64,000 nucleotides of DNA from assembly GCA_947627285.1 (NCBI GenBank), contig CANQVL010000001.1, positions 1 through 64,000 of the forward strand, in the 5' to 3' direction. Under the pieces are notes generated by a model. The model worked only from the letters and a program-made list of their open reading frames with translations. It was not told the DNA's origin and did no database searches. The stretch is from an uncultured Oscillospiraceae bacterium (GTDB taxonomy: Bacteria; Bacillota; Clostridia; Oscillospirales; Oscillospiraceae). Made by a program: the position numbers and the translations under genes. Positions 34,221-43,036 of this stretch are shown here, one piece after another (position 1 is the first letter of the stretch; the number at the start of each line of letters is the position of its first letter).

Positions 34221-35491
34221 TCCGCCCTCAGGCTCCTGTCCGCCATCATCGCGGTCATCACCGCAAGCTCCGAGCGCTTCAGCGGCGCGTCCGGTCTGAA
34301 AAGTCCCCCGTCCCCACGGATTATTCCCGAGGCGGAGAGAATTTCGACAGCCTTAGCGTATGGCGCGCCGGAGGGCACGTCGCGGAAGCTCAAAGCGGCG
34401 CCGGAGGTCCTCGCCTCGGCGGGCAGAGCCTTCACCATGACGGCGGCAAGCTCCGCCCTTGTCATCAGTGCGTTGGGCGGCTTGAAGCCCGTGTCTATCC
34501 CCCACTTCCCGCAGTATTCATAGCACGGCGCGTACCACGCGCCCGTTCCGGCAAAGCTGTACCCGTCGTCATAGTAGGCGGAGAGGAACCTGGCGGCAAG
34601 CGCAAGCCCCTCAGCGGCGGTGACATACTCCTCCGGCGCGAACTCAGAGGCGCTTCTCCCGCCGATTATCCCCAGCTCATAGGCCGTCTCCACGCCCACG
34701 GCGTACCACGACGACGCGGGCACGTCCCTGAAGCGTCCGTCATAGTCAAGCCGCCGCGTCAGGTATCCCACAAAGTCGTTTTCCCTCTCGCGTTCGCCCG
34801 AAAGGGAGCTTAAATATTCCCGCGTCGGGCGGACAATAAAGCTTATCCTGTATCCCCTGCCGGATACCGAGACGGAGTTGAAGGTGTCCCAGCTCCTTGC
34901 GGTGAGGCGGACAAGCCCCTTCCCGTCGCCGTTGCCCTCAAGATATGTAAGTCCGGAGCTGTCGTATTTCAGTATAATTATGGAGTGTCCGGCGTTGCCG
35001 TTGTAGCTTCCGTCGGAGTTGGGCGTGGTGCGCAGAAGCGATCCGAAGCACACGCCGGCGCTTGAGAAGGCGGAGTAGGACGCGGAGCTCAAATTTTTGA
35101 CCGCGCACTCGGAATTCTCCCACGTCCCCGGCTCCCCGTGGTACGGCACGTCCCCGAAAAGCGTGGCGTAGACGGCGTTGGCGTATATGTAGCAGGAGGT
35201 CCCGGAGTAGACCGAACCGTTCTGTGACTTTACATAATACGTCTTCCCCAACGGCACTCCCCTGGAGCCCAGCTCCGCCGGAGCGAGGCTTTGGCACCGT
35301 GCGTCCAGGTACATATCCGGCGCGCCGGCAAACACCCTGTCAAGCCTTTCGGCAAGCACGGGTATATCCGTAAAATCCCTGCCCCGCAAGGATTTTCCAT
35401 CGGTTATGTAGGAGCTTCCCGCGTATGCCTTGGCGGCTGAGGCAAGAGCCAGCGCCAGAATAAGCGTAAAAATCATTATCCGTTTTTTCAT
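34217..35491 (-). CDS. Secreted SLH-domain protein with a putative cysteine-peptidase domain
   Basis: 424 residues. Signal peptide 1-24 (KKRIMIFTLILALALASA then AKAYA). The N-terminal domain (about 60-220) has SGTSCYIYANAVYATLFGD and NAGHSIIILKYDSSG with TYLEGNGDG, a Cys-His-acid order like NlpC/CHAP or papain-like amidases; activity is inference. Three SLH repeats follow (FRDVPASSWYAVGV, WGIDTGFKPPNALMTRAEL, FRDVPSGAPYAKAVEIL), which bind secondary cell-wall polymer. I start at MKKRI (35491) with GGAGG 4 nt upstream. Confidence 0.85.
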   Translation of the reverse strand: MKKRIMIFTLILALALASAAKAYAGSSYITDGKSLRGRDFTDIPVLAERLDRVFAGAPDMYLDARCQSLAPAELGSRGVPLGKTYYVKSQNGSVYSGTSCYIYANAVYATLFGDVPYHGEPGTWENSECAVKNLSSASYSAFSSAGVCFGSLLRTTPNSDGSYNGNAGHSIIILKYDSSGLTYLEGNGDGKGLVRLTARSWDTFNSVSVSGRGYRISFIVRPTREYLSSLSGERERENDFVGYLTRRLDYDGRFRDVPASSWYAVGVETAYELGIIGGRSASEFAPEEYVTAAEGLALAARFLSAYYDDGYSFAGTGAWYAPCYEYCGKWGIDTGFKPPNALMTRAELAAVMVKALPAEARTSGAALSFRDVPSGAPYAKAVEILSASGIIRGDGGLFRPDAPLKRSELAVMTAMMADRSLRAD

Positions 35492-35522
35492 ATGCCCTCC
35501 AAAGGATATTTTGGTTGACATA

Positions 35523-35551
35523 ATTGTAACGTTTTTTTCGGTACGAATCAA
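35523..35551 (-). promoter_or_regulatory. SLH gene promoter
   Basis: TTGATT, 17 bp, TACAAT. Confidence 0.75.
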
Positions 35552-35604
35552 CCCCCAAAAGCCAATTGGCGTAATTTACATTGTTTTGTCTCAAGGAGGT
35601 AAAA

Positions 35605-36201
35605 ATGGAGCTTTTAAAGATGTTTCTCACCTTCGCCAAGGTGGGAGTGATGACCTTTGGCGGCGGGTACGCCATGCTGCCCATATTGCAGCGGGAGATC
35701 GTGGAAAAGCACCGCTGGGCGACTGACGCGGAGCTCACCGACTATTTTGCCATCGGTCAGTGTACCCCCGGCATCATCGCCGTGAACACCGCCACCTTCA
35801 TAGGCCACAAGCACAAGGGCGTCCTGGGCGGGATCGTCGCCACTCTGGGGGTCGTCTTCCCCTCGCTTGTCATCATCACACTTATCGCCGCGTTCCTCAC
35901 CAATTTCGCGGACATACCCGCCGTGAAAAACGCCCTGGCGGGCGTCAACGCCTGCGTCGTGGCGCTTATCGCCTCCAGCGTGATAAAGCTGGGAAAATCC
36001 ACCCTGAAGGGCAGTCCCGCCGTGTGTATCTTTTTGAGCGTGCTCATCCTCGCCTGCGCCGGGAATTTTGTCTCCTTCCCCGCCACATGGTGGGGCAAGG
36101 CGCTGGACACGCTCCTCTCCCCCGCCCTTCTCATTGTCTGCGCCGGCGTCACGGGCCTCATACTCTGGGCGCCCGCGGGTAAGGAGGGCAAGGGCAAATG
36201 A
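35605..36201 (+). CDS. Chromate transporter family half-subunit 1
   Basis: 198 residues, about five to six spans. GVMTFGGGYAMLPILQREIVE and CTPGIIAVNTATFIGHK are CHR-domain motifs. In Firmicutes the transporter is split into two short proteins that act together; natural substrate is often unclear (chromate or another oxyanion). Start at ATG 35605, 5 nt after AAGGAGG. Overlaps the partner gene by 4 bp (ATGA). Confidence 0.92.
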   Translation: MELLKMFLTFAKVGVMTFGGGYAMLPILQREIVEKHRWATDAELTDYFAIGQCTPGIIAVNTATFIGHKHKGVLGGIVATLGVVFPSLVIITLIAAFLTNFADIPAVKNALAGVNACVVALIASSVIKLGKSTLKGSPAVCIFLSVLILACAGNFVSFPATWWGKALDTLLSPALLIVCAGVTGLILWAPAGKEGKGK

Positions 36202-36773
36202 CTCTTCTGCGTCTAATCTACGAATTTTTCAAAACAGGTCTGCTTGCGGTTGGCGGCGGTCTTGCCACGATTCCCTTTCTCCAGCGTATGGGCGCCTCCA
36301 CCGGCTGGTTCACCGACACGGACCTCACCACAATGATAGCCGTCAGCGAGTCCACTCCCGGTCCCATGGGCGTGAATATGGCGACCTACGTGGGATTCCA
36401 CATTGCCGGCATACCCGGCGCCGTGCTCGCCACGCTGGGGCTCATAACCCCCTCGATCGTGGTCATACTCATCATCGCCGGCTTCCTGGAGCGTTTTCGT
36501 GACTCCCGCCTGGTGGATTCGGCATTTCGCGGGCTTCGCCCCGCCTCCACAGCCCTCATCGCCGCGGCTGGGCTGAGCGTTGCCAAAAACGTCCTCCTCC
36601 GGCTCGACCTTGCGGGCGAGAGCTTCTCCCGCATCGTCAATTGGCCCGGCCTGGTCCTTGCCGCGGCGGTATTCCTGTGTATGCAGAGCAAAAAGCTGAA
36701 AAAGCTCCACCCGATAATCTTCATAGCCGCCTCCGCCGTGCTCGGGATAGTCTTTAAATTTGCCGGCGCCTGA
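36198..36773 (+). CDS. Chromate transporter family half-subunit 2
   Basis: 191 residues. CHR motifs FFKTGLLAVGGGLATIPFLQ and SESTPGPMGVNMATYVG; about five spans. Homologous to subunit 1 and translationally coupled to it, forming a typical short-chain CHR pair. Confidence 0.92.
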   Translation: MTLLRLIYEFFKTGLLAVGGGLATIPFLQRMGASTGWFTDTDLTTMIAVSESTPGPMGVNMATYVGFHIAGIPGAVLATLGLITPSIVVILIIAGFLERFRDSRLVDSAFRGLRPASTALIAAAGLSVAKNVLLRLDLAGESFSRIVNWPGLVLAAAVFLCMQSKKLKKLHPIIFIAASAVLGIVFKFAGA

Positions 36774-36800
36774 AAAATGTCAGCTTTCTGAGCCTCCTGT

Positions 36801-36821
36801 ACGCGCCGGCGCGTTATTTTT
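36801..36821 (+). terminator. Possible terminator after chromate transporter pair
   Basis: Palindrome ACGCGCCGGCGCGT followed by TATTTTT. The hairpin loop is minimal, so strength is doubtful. Confidence 0.35.
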
Positions 36822-36875
36822 CCACGTTTTAATAAAAATTCCTCCGTTATATTTTAAACTTCTTGCGTTGACGTC

Positions 36876-36904
36876 TTGCAATTGGCGGAAGTATGGAGTA
36901 TAAT
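36876..36904 (+). promoter_or_regulatory. ohrR-like gene promoter
   Basis: TTGCAA, 17 bp, TATAAT. Confidence 0.85.
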
Positions 36905-36910
36905 GGAGGA

Positions 36911-37081
36911 AAATCTGAAACAGGGCTGAAAATTTACGGTCGTCGGCGCATGACGCGCGGCGCCGTCAAAGCGGCTTTTTTCGGCGTAAAGGCTCCTCCG
37001 TCGCGGCGGAGCTTTAATGGAAGCGGCTCCGAGGTGAACGCGCGCTTCCAAATATATAGAAAGTACGCATTGGAGGAGAAT
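36911..37081 (+). other. Long leader of the OhrR-like gene
   Basis: About 170 nt between promoter and start codon, with GC-rich inverted repeats, notably GCTCC-CCG/CGG-GGAGC around 36992-37012 and a GCG-rich stretch at 36946-36970. No known riboswitch is recognised. A long frame through it lacks a ribosome site and is probably not translated. With the promoter and terminator it accounts for the 308-bp gap 36774-37081. Confidence 0.5.
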
Positions 37082-37519
37082 ATGGAAGAAAAGAACTATG
37101 AAGCGCTGAAGCTGGAAAAACAGCTGTGCTTCCCGCTGTACGCCTGCTCAAGGGAGGTCATAAAGTGCTACAAGCCGTATCTTGACAGGCTGGACCTGAC
37201 GTACACCCAGTACATCGCGATGATGGTCCTCTGGGAGCGCAGGCAGGTCAACGTCAAGGAGCTGGGCGAGTGCCTTTATCTCGACTCCGGCACCCTGACT
37301 CCGCTCCTCAAGAAGATGGAGCAGAAGGGCTACGTTACCCGCGCCCGTTCCGACAAGGACGAGCGCAACCTTATCGTCACCGTCACCGACGAGGGTATGT
37401 CCCTTCGGGACCAGGCCCTCTCCATTCCCGAAGCCATTGATTCCTGCGTAAATCTCTCCCCCGAGGAATCCTCAACCCTCTACGGACTTCTCTACAAAAT
37501 ACTCCACGCAAAAGAATAA
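37082..37519 (+). CDS. OhrR-like MarR-family peroxide-sensing regulator
   Basis: 145 residues. LEKQLCFPLYACSREVIKCY at about 10-29 and LDLTYTQYIAMMVLWE match OhrR, including the reactive Cys in QLCF that senses organic hydroperoxides. Winged helix VKELGECLYLDSGTLTPLLKKMEQKGYV. Start with GGAGGAG upstream. OhrR usually represses an adjacent ohr peroxidase gene, but none is in the window. Ends at a bidirectional terminator shared with the anti-sigma gene. Confidence 0.9.
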   Translation: MEEKNYEALKLEKQLCFPLYACSREVIKCYKPYLDRLDLTYTQYIAMMVLWERRQVNVKELGECLYLDSGTLTPLLKKMEQKGYVTRARSDKDERNLIVTVTDEGMSLRDQALSIPEAIDSCVNLSPEESSTLYGLLYKILHAKE

Positions 37520-37539
37520 ACGAACACGAACAATATTTT

Positions 37540-37570
37540 AAGCGGCAGGGTGTTGCCCTGCCGCTTTTGC
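37540..37570 (+). terminator. Terminator between ohrR-like and anti-sigma genes
   Basis: Eleven-bp stem AAGCGGCAGGG/CCCTGCCGCTT, loop TGTTG, with T-rich sequence on the + side. It may serve both convergent genes. Confidence 0.75.
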
Positions 37571-37581
37571 TGTTTTGGCGA

Positions 37582-38367
37582 TTAGTTGAAAACAAACCCG
37601 TCCAATATCTCCTGGACCGCTTCGTCGGTTATGTTTGACGGCGTTTCGTCCTCCTCCGGCCAATCGTAGAGCATGACGATGTAGCAAATGCCGTCCACCA
37701 CCATGGGGAAGCCCAGAGCGGGGGTACCGGGCTCGGCATAGGGCACCTGGATCTCGGTGCCGTCCGTCAGGGTGTAGGGGTAGTATTCGCCGTCGCCCTT
37801 GGCGACCTCCTGCATCTTCGCCTCCTGATCCCCCAGGTAGATGTCGGCAATGACCTCCACCTCCATCTCCCCCACCCGATGGCGGCGGGAGACGACCAAC
37901 AGGTCTGAGTCAAAGCAGGCGTCGTAGCCCCCGACCACGCCATGATCCACAGCGGGATAGCCGTCCAAGCAGGTGTTGTCCAACAGGTCCACGCCGACGT
38001 AGTCCTGGAGCTCCTGCCAGCTGTCAAAGTGCTGGTGGTCCACGTTGCCGTGGGGATCCGCGCTGTCCACCCGGTCCTGTGCATCCGGGGACAGCTCGTT
38101 CTCCCCCAGGACCTTCTGGGTGATGTCCAGCCGCCGCTCGCCGTCCTCCCGGGTCCACTCCACGATGCCGAAACGCACCGCCGCCACGGCGGACACCGCC
38201 AGCGCCGCCGCCAGGCCCGCCACGACAGCCACAGTCAGCAGGGGTCTTCTGACCCGGCGGGGTCTGGGCTCCTCTGCGGCGCGGATGTTGTGGACGATGT
38301 CCGCCCGCCGCTCATTACTTATCATTTCACGTTTCATAGCTTCCCTGTACGTCTCCTTAAAATTCAT
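37582..38367 (-). CDS. Membrane protein encoded with ECF sigma, putative anti-sigma factor
   Basis: 261 residues. A cytoplasmic N-terminus (1-42, Arg-rich), one membrane span (about 43-66), then a large extracytoplasmic acidic domain with no recognised motif. Topology and an 11-bp overlap with the sigma gene indicate an anti-sigma factor. The outer domain (for example HFDSWQELQDYVGVDLLDNT) resembles the DUF4367-like domains of such proteins. Start MNFKET with AAGGAG 7 nt upstream. Confidence 0.75.
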   Translation of the reverse strand: MNFKETYREAMKREMISNERRADIVHNIRAAEEPRPRRVRRPLLTVAVVAGLAAALAVSAVAAVRFGIVEWTREDGERRLDITQKVLGENELSPDAQDRVDSADPHGNVDHQHFDSWQELQDYVGVDLLDNTCLDGYPAVDHGVVGGYDACFDSDLLVVSRRHRVGEMEVEVIADIYLGDQEAKMQEVAKGDGEYYPYTLTDGTEIQVPYAEPGTPALGFPMVVDGICYIVMLYDWPEEDETPSNITDEAVQEILDGFVFN

Positions 38368-38818
38368 AGTCAAGCTCCTTCCTCAGCATCGCCCTGGCGC
38401 GTTGAAGCCTGGTCTGTACGGCTGTCCTGGTGATTTTCAGTATCCTCGCCGTCTCCGCCTGGTCAAGGCCCTCGAAGCAGTAGAGATGTACCACCGCCCG
38501 GTACTTCTCCGGCAGGCGCCACACCGCCTCGATGACCTCACCGCCGTCCCCGCCGGACCGCGCGGGTATCTCCTCGCTTAGCTCCTGCCCCTGTCGGGCC
38601 GGGGAGCGCAGCAGGCTCCGGCACTGGTTGGCGGCGCATGTCAGCAGCCAGGATTTTTCACGGCCCTCACGCCGCCTCATGCGGCCCTCGCAGAGCTTCA
38701 AAAACACGCCCTGGCACACGTCCTCCGCGTCCTGCCGGGAGCCCAGCATACTGAGCGCCAGCCGGTACACGTCGTCCCCGTAGAGGTTGAAGAGCCGCAA
38801 TATCTCCTCTTGGTCCAT
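38357..38818 (-). CDS. ECF-type RNA polymerase sigma factor
   Basis: 153 residues: region 2 with YGDDVYRLALSMLGSRQDAEDVCQGVFLKL, region 4 with LPEKYRAVVHLYCFEGLDQAETARILKITRTAVQTRLQRAR. Two-domain ECF layout. I start at MDQEEI (ATG 38816-38818) after AAGGAGA; an in-frame hydrophobic extension to 38899 is noise. Cotranscribed with the putative anti-sigma gene. Stimulus unknown. Confidence 0.93.
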   Translation of the reverse strand: MDQEEILRLFNLYGDDVYRLALSMLGSRQDAEDVCQGVFLKLCEGRMRRREGREKSWLLTCAANQCRSLLRSPARQGQELSEEIPARSGGDGGEVIEAVWRLPEKYRAVVHLYCFEGLDQAETARILKITRTAVQTRLQRARAMLRKELDYEF

Positions 38819-38910
38819 CACATCATCTCTCCTTCTGTCGCGACACCCATATAACAAATATACCCCCGCGCATATCACAAGGGAAAGGAAAAATTTCATG
38901 TAAAAGCCAA

Positions 38911-38951
38911 TAAAAAACGAGATGAGCAGCCCATTTTACTGCCCATCCCGC
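38911..38951 (-). terminator. Terminator of the housekeeping operon
   Basis: Stem CGGGATGGGCAG/CTGCTCATCTCG (mostly paired) followed by TTTTTT on the minus strand, after the radical SAM gene. Confidence 0.85.
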
Positions 38952-38985
38952 TTATTTTTTTTGCGTTTTTTCAGAATAAAGCTTA

Positions 38986-39993
38986 TTATTTTATTCTTTT
39001 TACCGTCACGTCGGGCATATCGCGCTCAACAAAGCGGACGCTCCTTACGCCGAACTCGCGCCTAAGCGCCTCGGCGTTCCCGCGCTTCTGACCGACGGCG
39101 GCGGAGACTCTGCCCTTTTTCACGGCGAAGACCACCTCCGCCCCCCTGTCGGAATCCGTGAGCTCCGCCCGCTCCCTGGTGAGGAACCTCCTTGCCAGCA
39201 CCAGCTCGCCCAGCGCCGGGTGGTACGCCCCCGCCACGGCGTCCCCCTCCGAGAGGTCGTCCGTTGGGTTGAGCCCAAGACGGATTATGGGTATGCCCGC
39301 CTCGGCAAAAATGTCGGAGATAATTGCGCACAGCTCCACCGCGTCATCCGTGGTGTGCTCCCGGTAAAGCCCCGCCCGCCACATATCGTAAAGCGGCGTG
39401 TCCCTTATTATCACCGTGGGGTACACCCGCACCCCGTCGGGTCTGAGCCTCACAAGCTCCCGCGCCGTATATACGCTCCGCTCCGGCGTGTCCCCGGGAA
39501 GGCCCGTCATCATCTGGAGTATGAGCTCAAAGCCGGCGTCCCGCACCATTCCCGCGGCTTTCCGCGCGTCCTCCGCCGTGTGCCCGCGCTCCGACGCGCG
39601 CAGAACAGCGTCGTCCATGGACTGCACACCCAGCTCCACAGTGCGCACGCCGTACCCTTTGAGCCTTTCCAGCGTCACGCCGTCAATGGCGTCGGGGCGT
39701 GTGGAGAGGCGAATGTCCGAAATGCTCCCGTCCCGCAAAAATGGCTGGGCCGCGCCAAGAAGCGCCTCCTGCTCCTCCGGCGGTATGGCTGTAAAGGATC
39801 CGCCGTAAAACGCGAGGGTCGCCGCCGCCCCGTTCCCAAGGCGGCTTCGGCCCTCGATTATGGCTTTTCTCACGTCCTCCGCCGTCGCCGGCCTGCTCTC
39901 GCCGGAGATGCGCCGCTGGTTGCAGAAGACGCACATGTGCGGACAGCCAAGGTGAGGCACAAAGACGGGTATTATACTGCGCCGGGGGGTCAT
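38986..39993 (-). CDS. Radical SAM protein, Elp3/HemN-like
   Basis: 335 residues. CPHMCVFC gives Cys17, Cys21 and Cys24 for the 4Fe-4S/SAM cluster; FYGGSFT, STRPDAI, VELGVQSMDD and MTGLPGD follow the Elp3-like radical SAM order. No acetyltransferase domain. This short type is widespread next to rnc in Clostridia; its substrate is not established. Start at ATG 39991-39993, forming an ATGA overlap with rnc. Last gene of an eight-gene operon. Confidence 0.9.
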   Translation of the reverse strand: MTPRRSIIPVFVPHLGCPHMCVFCNQRRISGESRPATAEDVRKAIIEGRSRLGNGAAATLAFYGGSFTAIPPEEQEALLGAAQPFLRDGSISDIRLSTRPDAIDGVTLERLKGYGVRTVELGVQSMDDAVLRASERGHTAEDARKAAGMVRDAGFELILQMMTGLPGDTPERSVYTARELVRLRPDGVRVYPTVIIRDTPLYDMWRAGLYREHTTDDAVELCAIISDIFAEAGIPIIRLGLNPTDDLSEGDAVAGAYHPALGELVLARRFLTRERAELTDSDRGAEVVFAVKKGRVSAAVGQKRGNAEALRREFGVRSVRFVERDMPDVTVKRIK

Positions 39994-40664
39994 TGAAGCG
40001 CCTCCAGCGCCGCCAGCGCCGCGTGCTGCTCCGCGTCCTTCTTGCTCCTGCCCTCGCCGGAGGCCAAGAGCTCGCCGTTCAGCCAAACCTCCACATTGAA
40101 CCGCTTCAAGTGGTCTGGTCCCGACTCACCCACATGGCGGTACTCCAGCACCTGCCCGCTCTTGCGCTGTACAAGCTCCTGGAGGTCGGATTTTGCGTCC
40201 CGCTCCGGGTGCGCCTTCCCCGCCTCAAACTCGTCGAGAATGAACCTGTGAATGAACTCCCTGGCGGGTCCTATCCCGCCGTCAAGATACATGGCGGCTA
40301 TCACCGCCTCCACCGCGTCGGCGTTTATGGACGGCCTTACGCGTCCGCCGCTGGACTCCTCGCCCCTGCCGAGAAGCAGGTAACTGCCAAGACCTATGGC
40401 GGACGCCACCCGGTCAAGGCTCCTTTCGCACACCAGCTCCGACCTGAGGCGCGTCATACGTCCCTCCGGCAGATCCGGAAATTTTTTGTACAGATACTCC
40501 GCCGTGACGAACCCCAGCACCGCGTCTCCCAAGAACTCCAGCCGCTCATTACAGCCTCCCGCCGAGCCCTTGTTCTCGTTGGACCAAGAGCTGTGGGTCA
40601 GCGCGTTTTTTAAAAGGTCCTCATTGGCGAAGGCATAGCCTATGCTCCTTTGAAGCTCAAGCAT
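39990..40664 (-). CDS. rnc: Ribonuclease III
   Basis: 224 residues. Catalytic NERLEFLGDAVLG near 39-51, second acidic site DAVEAVIAAMYLDGG, and a C-terminal double-stranded RNA-binding domain (about 150-224, GEGRSKKDAEQHAALAALEAL). Cleaves double-stranded RNA in rRNA processing and decay. Overlaps plsX by 8 bp. Confidence 0.97.
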   Translation of the reverse strand: MLELQRSIGYAFANEDLLKNALTHSSWSNENKGSAGGCNERLEFLGDAVLGFVTAEYLYKKFPDLPEGRMTRLRSELVCERSLDRVASAIGLGSYLLLGRGEESSGGRVRPSINADAVEAVIAAMYLDGGIGPAREFIHRFILDEFEAGKAHPERDAKSDLQELVQRKSGQVLEYRHVGESGPDHLKRFNVEVWLNGELLASGEGRSKKDAEQHAALAALEALQ

Positions 40665-41703
40665 TGTTTTCTCCTTTTTCCGGCTCCTTTACCTTCATGT
40701 ACTCTATGTTATCCGTTATCATCTGCGCGACGCCGCTCTCCGCCGTCTTGATCGCCTGCTTTACCGCCGAGCGAATGGCGTAGGCGTTGCTGGAGCCGTG
40801 GGCCTTGATGACCGGCTTTGTTATACCCAGAAGCGCCGTGCCGCCCACCTCCTCGGAGCTCACAAGCCTCTTGAGCCGCATAAGGTCCCCCTTGAGTATC
40901 AGCGCCGCGAGCTTAGAGAGGAAGCCCTTTTTGAACATCCCCTTCAGCTCGCGCATGAAGAATATACCCATGCCCTCAATGGACTTGAGGAGCACGTTCC
41001 CGGCAAAGCCGTCGGACACCAGAACGTCGCAGATGCCGTCCATCACGTCCCGCGCCTCCACATTCCCGATGAAGCTTATCCGCCCCTCGTCGCCGGCCTT
41101 TTTAAGGAGCGCGTGCGCCTCCTTGTAGAGCGTACTGCCCTTTGTCTCCTCGGCGCCTATGTTGAGAAGTCCCACCTTCGGGCTCTCCACGCCCTTGAAG
41201 GACTTGATGAAATACGAGCCCATGAAGGCAAACTGGAGAAGGTACTCCGGCGTACACTCGGCGTTGGCGCCCACGTCCACCATGAGCGTGCCGCCGTTTG
41301 ACGGCGTCGGAAGCACCGGCGCGAGGCACGCGCGGCGTATGCCCTTTATCCTCTTGACCACCAGCGTGGCGCCGGAGAGCAACGCCCCCGTGGAGCCGGC
41401 GGACACCATGGCGTCAGCCTTCCCGTCGTGCAGGAGCTTCAGCCCAACTGTCATGGAGGAATCCGGCTTCAGCTTCGTCACCGTCGCCGGGTCGTCCTCC
41501 ATATCCACCACCTCGGTGGCGTTGGCGATCTCCACGTTGGAAGGCAGGTCCTTCTCCCCCAGCTCCTCCAGGGCGCGCAGTATCTCCTCCCCGCGCCCCA
41601 CAAGGACAATATCCGCCTTAAACTCCCGCGCCGCCATAAGCGCGCCCTTGACAGTCTCAAGCGGCGCGTTGTCGCCGCCCATGGCGTCTACTACGATCTT
41701 CAT
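40657..41703 (-). CDS. plsX: Phosphate acyltransferase PlsX
   Basis: 348 residues. Opens with KIVVDAMGGDNAP, the PlsX hallmark, and holds VSAGSTGALLSGA and ALLNIG-type motifs (VGLLNIGAEETKGS). Makes acyl-phosphate from acyl-ACP for phospholipid synthesis. AAGGAG precedes the ATG. No fapR, fabD or acpP adjoin; it is embedded between trmFO and rnc instead. Confidence 0.97.
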   Translation of the reverse strand: MKIVVDAMGGDNAPLETVKGALMAAREFKADIVLVGRGEEILRALEELGEKDLPSNVEIANATEVVDMEDDPATVTKLKPDSSMTVGLKLLHDGKADAMVSAGSTGALLSGATLVVKRIKGIRRACLAPVLPTPSNGGTLMVDVGANAECTPEYLLQFAFMGSYFIKSFKGVESPKVGLLNIGAEETKGSTLYKEAHALLKKAGDEGRISFIGNVEARDVMDGICDVLVSDGFAGNVLLKSIEGMGIFFMRELKGMFKKGFLSKLAALILKGDLMRLKRLVSSEEVGGTALLGITKPVIKAHGSSNAYAIRSAVKQAIKTAESGVAQMITDNIEYMKVKEPEKGENNA

Positions 41704-41731
41704 GTATACTCCTTCTTTCTCCCCAAAGCTC

Positions 41732-43036
41732 TCAGAAAGCTCCCTCCGCCTTCATTTTTTCCAAAATCTCCAGGCTCCGGCGGGAGATCTCCGCGTTCTT
41801 ATTGCGCTTTCCCCGGACCTTATATCCCAGCGGGGCGATTATCCCGAAATTTATGTTCATCGGCTGAAAATCCCCCACGCTCCCGCCGGAGACGTAAAGC
41901 CCCAGCGCGCCAATGGCAGTCTCAAGGGGAAAATCCGCCGGCGGCAGGCCCATCAGCTCCCGCGCCGTCTCGATCCCCGCCAGCATCCCGGAGGCGGCGG
42001 ACTCTATGTACCCCTCCACGCCGGTCATCTGCCCGGCAAAGGTTATCCTCGGCTCTCTCCTCAGGCGGTAGTACCTGTCCAGCACCTTGGGGGAATCGAG
42101 GTACGTGTTCCTGTGCATCACTCCGTAGCGGACGAACTCGGCGTCCCTCAGCGCGGGGATCATGGAAAATACCCGCTTCTGCTCGCCGAATCTCAGGTGG
42201 GTCTGGAATCCCACCATGTTGTAAAGCGTCCCATCCGCGTTGTCCATGCGCAGCTGCACCACGGCGTACGGCTCCCTGCCCGTTTTTGGGTCCTTAAGTC
42301 CCACCGGCTTCAAGGGACCGTAGCGCAGAGTGTCGATCCCCCGCCGCGCCATCACCTCCACCGGCATACATCCCTCAAACACCCCGGAGTCCTCAAACCC
42401 GTGGAGCTGAGCCTCCTCGGCGCTTTGGAGCTGTGTGACGAACTCGATATATTCGTCCTTCTCCAGCGGGCAGTTTACATAATCCGCCGTCCCCTTGTCG
42501 TACCTGGAGGCGAACCAGGCGGAATCCATGTCCACGCTCTCCAGCGTGACGATGGGCGCCACGGCGTCAAAGAAGTGAAGGTCCGTCTCCGGGCACAGCT
42601 TTTTTATTTCCTCCGCCATAGCCCCGTCGGTGAGGGGACCCGTGGCGATGATGACCCGCCCGTCGGGGATTTTTGTGACCTCCCCGTTGACTACGGTTAT
42701 CCCCGGGTGTCCCTTTATCCTTTCGGTCACCGCCCTGGAAAAGCCCTCCCTGTCCACGGCAAGGGCTCCCCCCGCGGGGACCTTGTGGGCGTCGGCGCAC
42801 TCCATAATTACGGAGCCCAGCCGCCGCATCTCCTCCTTCAAAAGCCCCACGGCGTTGGAAAGCTCATCCGACCGCAGGGAATTTGAGCAGACAAGCTCGG
42901 CAAAGCTGTCGGAAACGTGGGCTGGCGAGCGGCGGACGGGCTTCATCTCGCAAAGCGTCACGTCCACGCCCCGACGCGCCAGCTGCCATGCCGCCTCACA
43001 GCCGGCGAGCCCCGCGCCCACCACAGTCGCCCTCAT
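41732..43036 (-). CDS. trmFO: Folate-dependent tRNA (uracil-54-C5) methyltransferase TrmFO
   Basis: 434-residue FAD enzyme that forms ribothymidine in tRNA with methylene-tetrahydrofolate. FAD motif VVGAGLAGCEAAWQLA at 4-19, then ELVCSNSLRSDELSNAVGLLKEEMR with a conserved Cys, and CPLEKDEY and GQMTGVEGYIESAASG later. Its ATG overlaps the topA stop by 4 bp; the pair topA-trmFO is a common Firmicutes arrangement. Confidence 0.97.
   Translation of the reverse strand: MRATVVGAGLAGCEAAWQLARRGVDVTLCEMKPVRRSPAHVSDSFAELVCSNSLRSDELSNAVGLLKEEMRRLGSVIMECADAHKVPAGGALAVDREGFSRAVTERIKGHPGITVVNGEVTKIPDGRVIIATGPLTDGAMAEEIKKLCPETDLHFFDAVAPIVTLESVDMDSAWFASRYDKGTADYVNCPLEKDEYIEFVTQLQSAEEAQLHGFEDSGVFEGCMPVEVMARRGIDTLRYGPLKPVGLKDPKTGREPYAVVQLRMDNADGTLYNMVGFQTHLRFGEQKRVFSMIPALRDAEFVRYGVMHRNTYLDSPKVLDRYYRLRREPRITFAGQMTGVEGYIESAASGMLAGIETARELMGLPPADFPLETAIGALGLYVSGGSVGDFQPMNINFGIIAPLGYKVRGKRNKNAEISRRSLEILEKMKAEGAF

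Noticed and set aside
36911-37081. Known riboswitch in the OhrR-like leader
   Set aside because: No conserved core of a riboswitch I know could be matched; only generic GC-rich stems.
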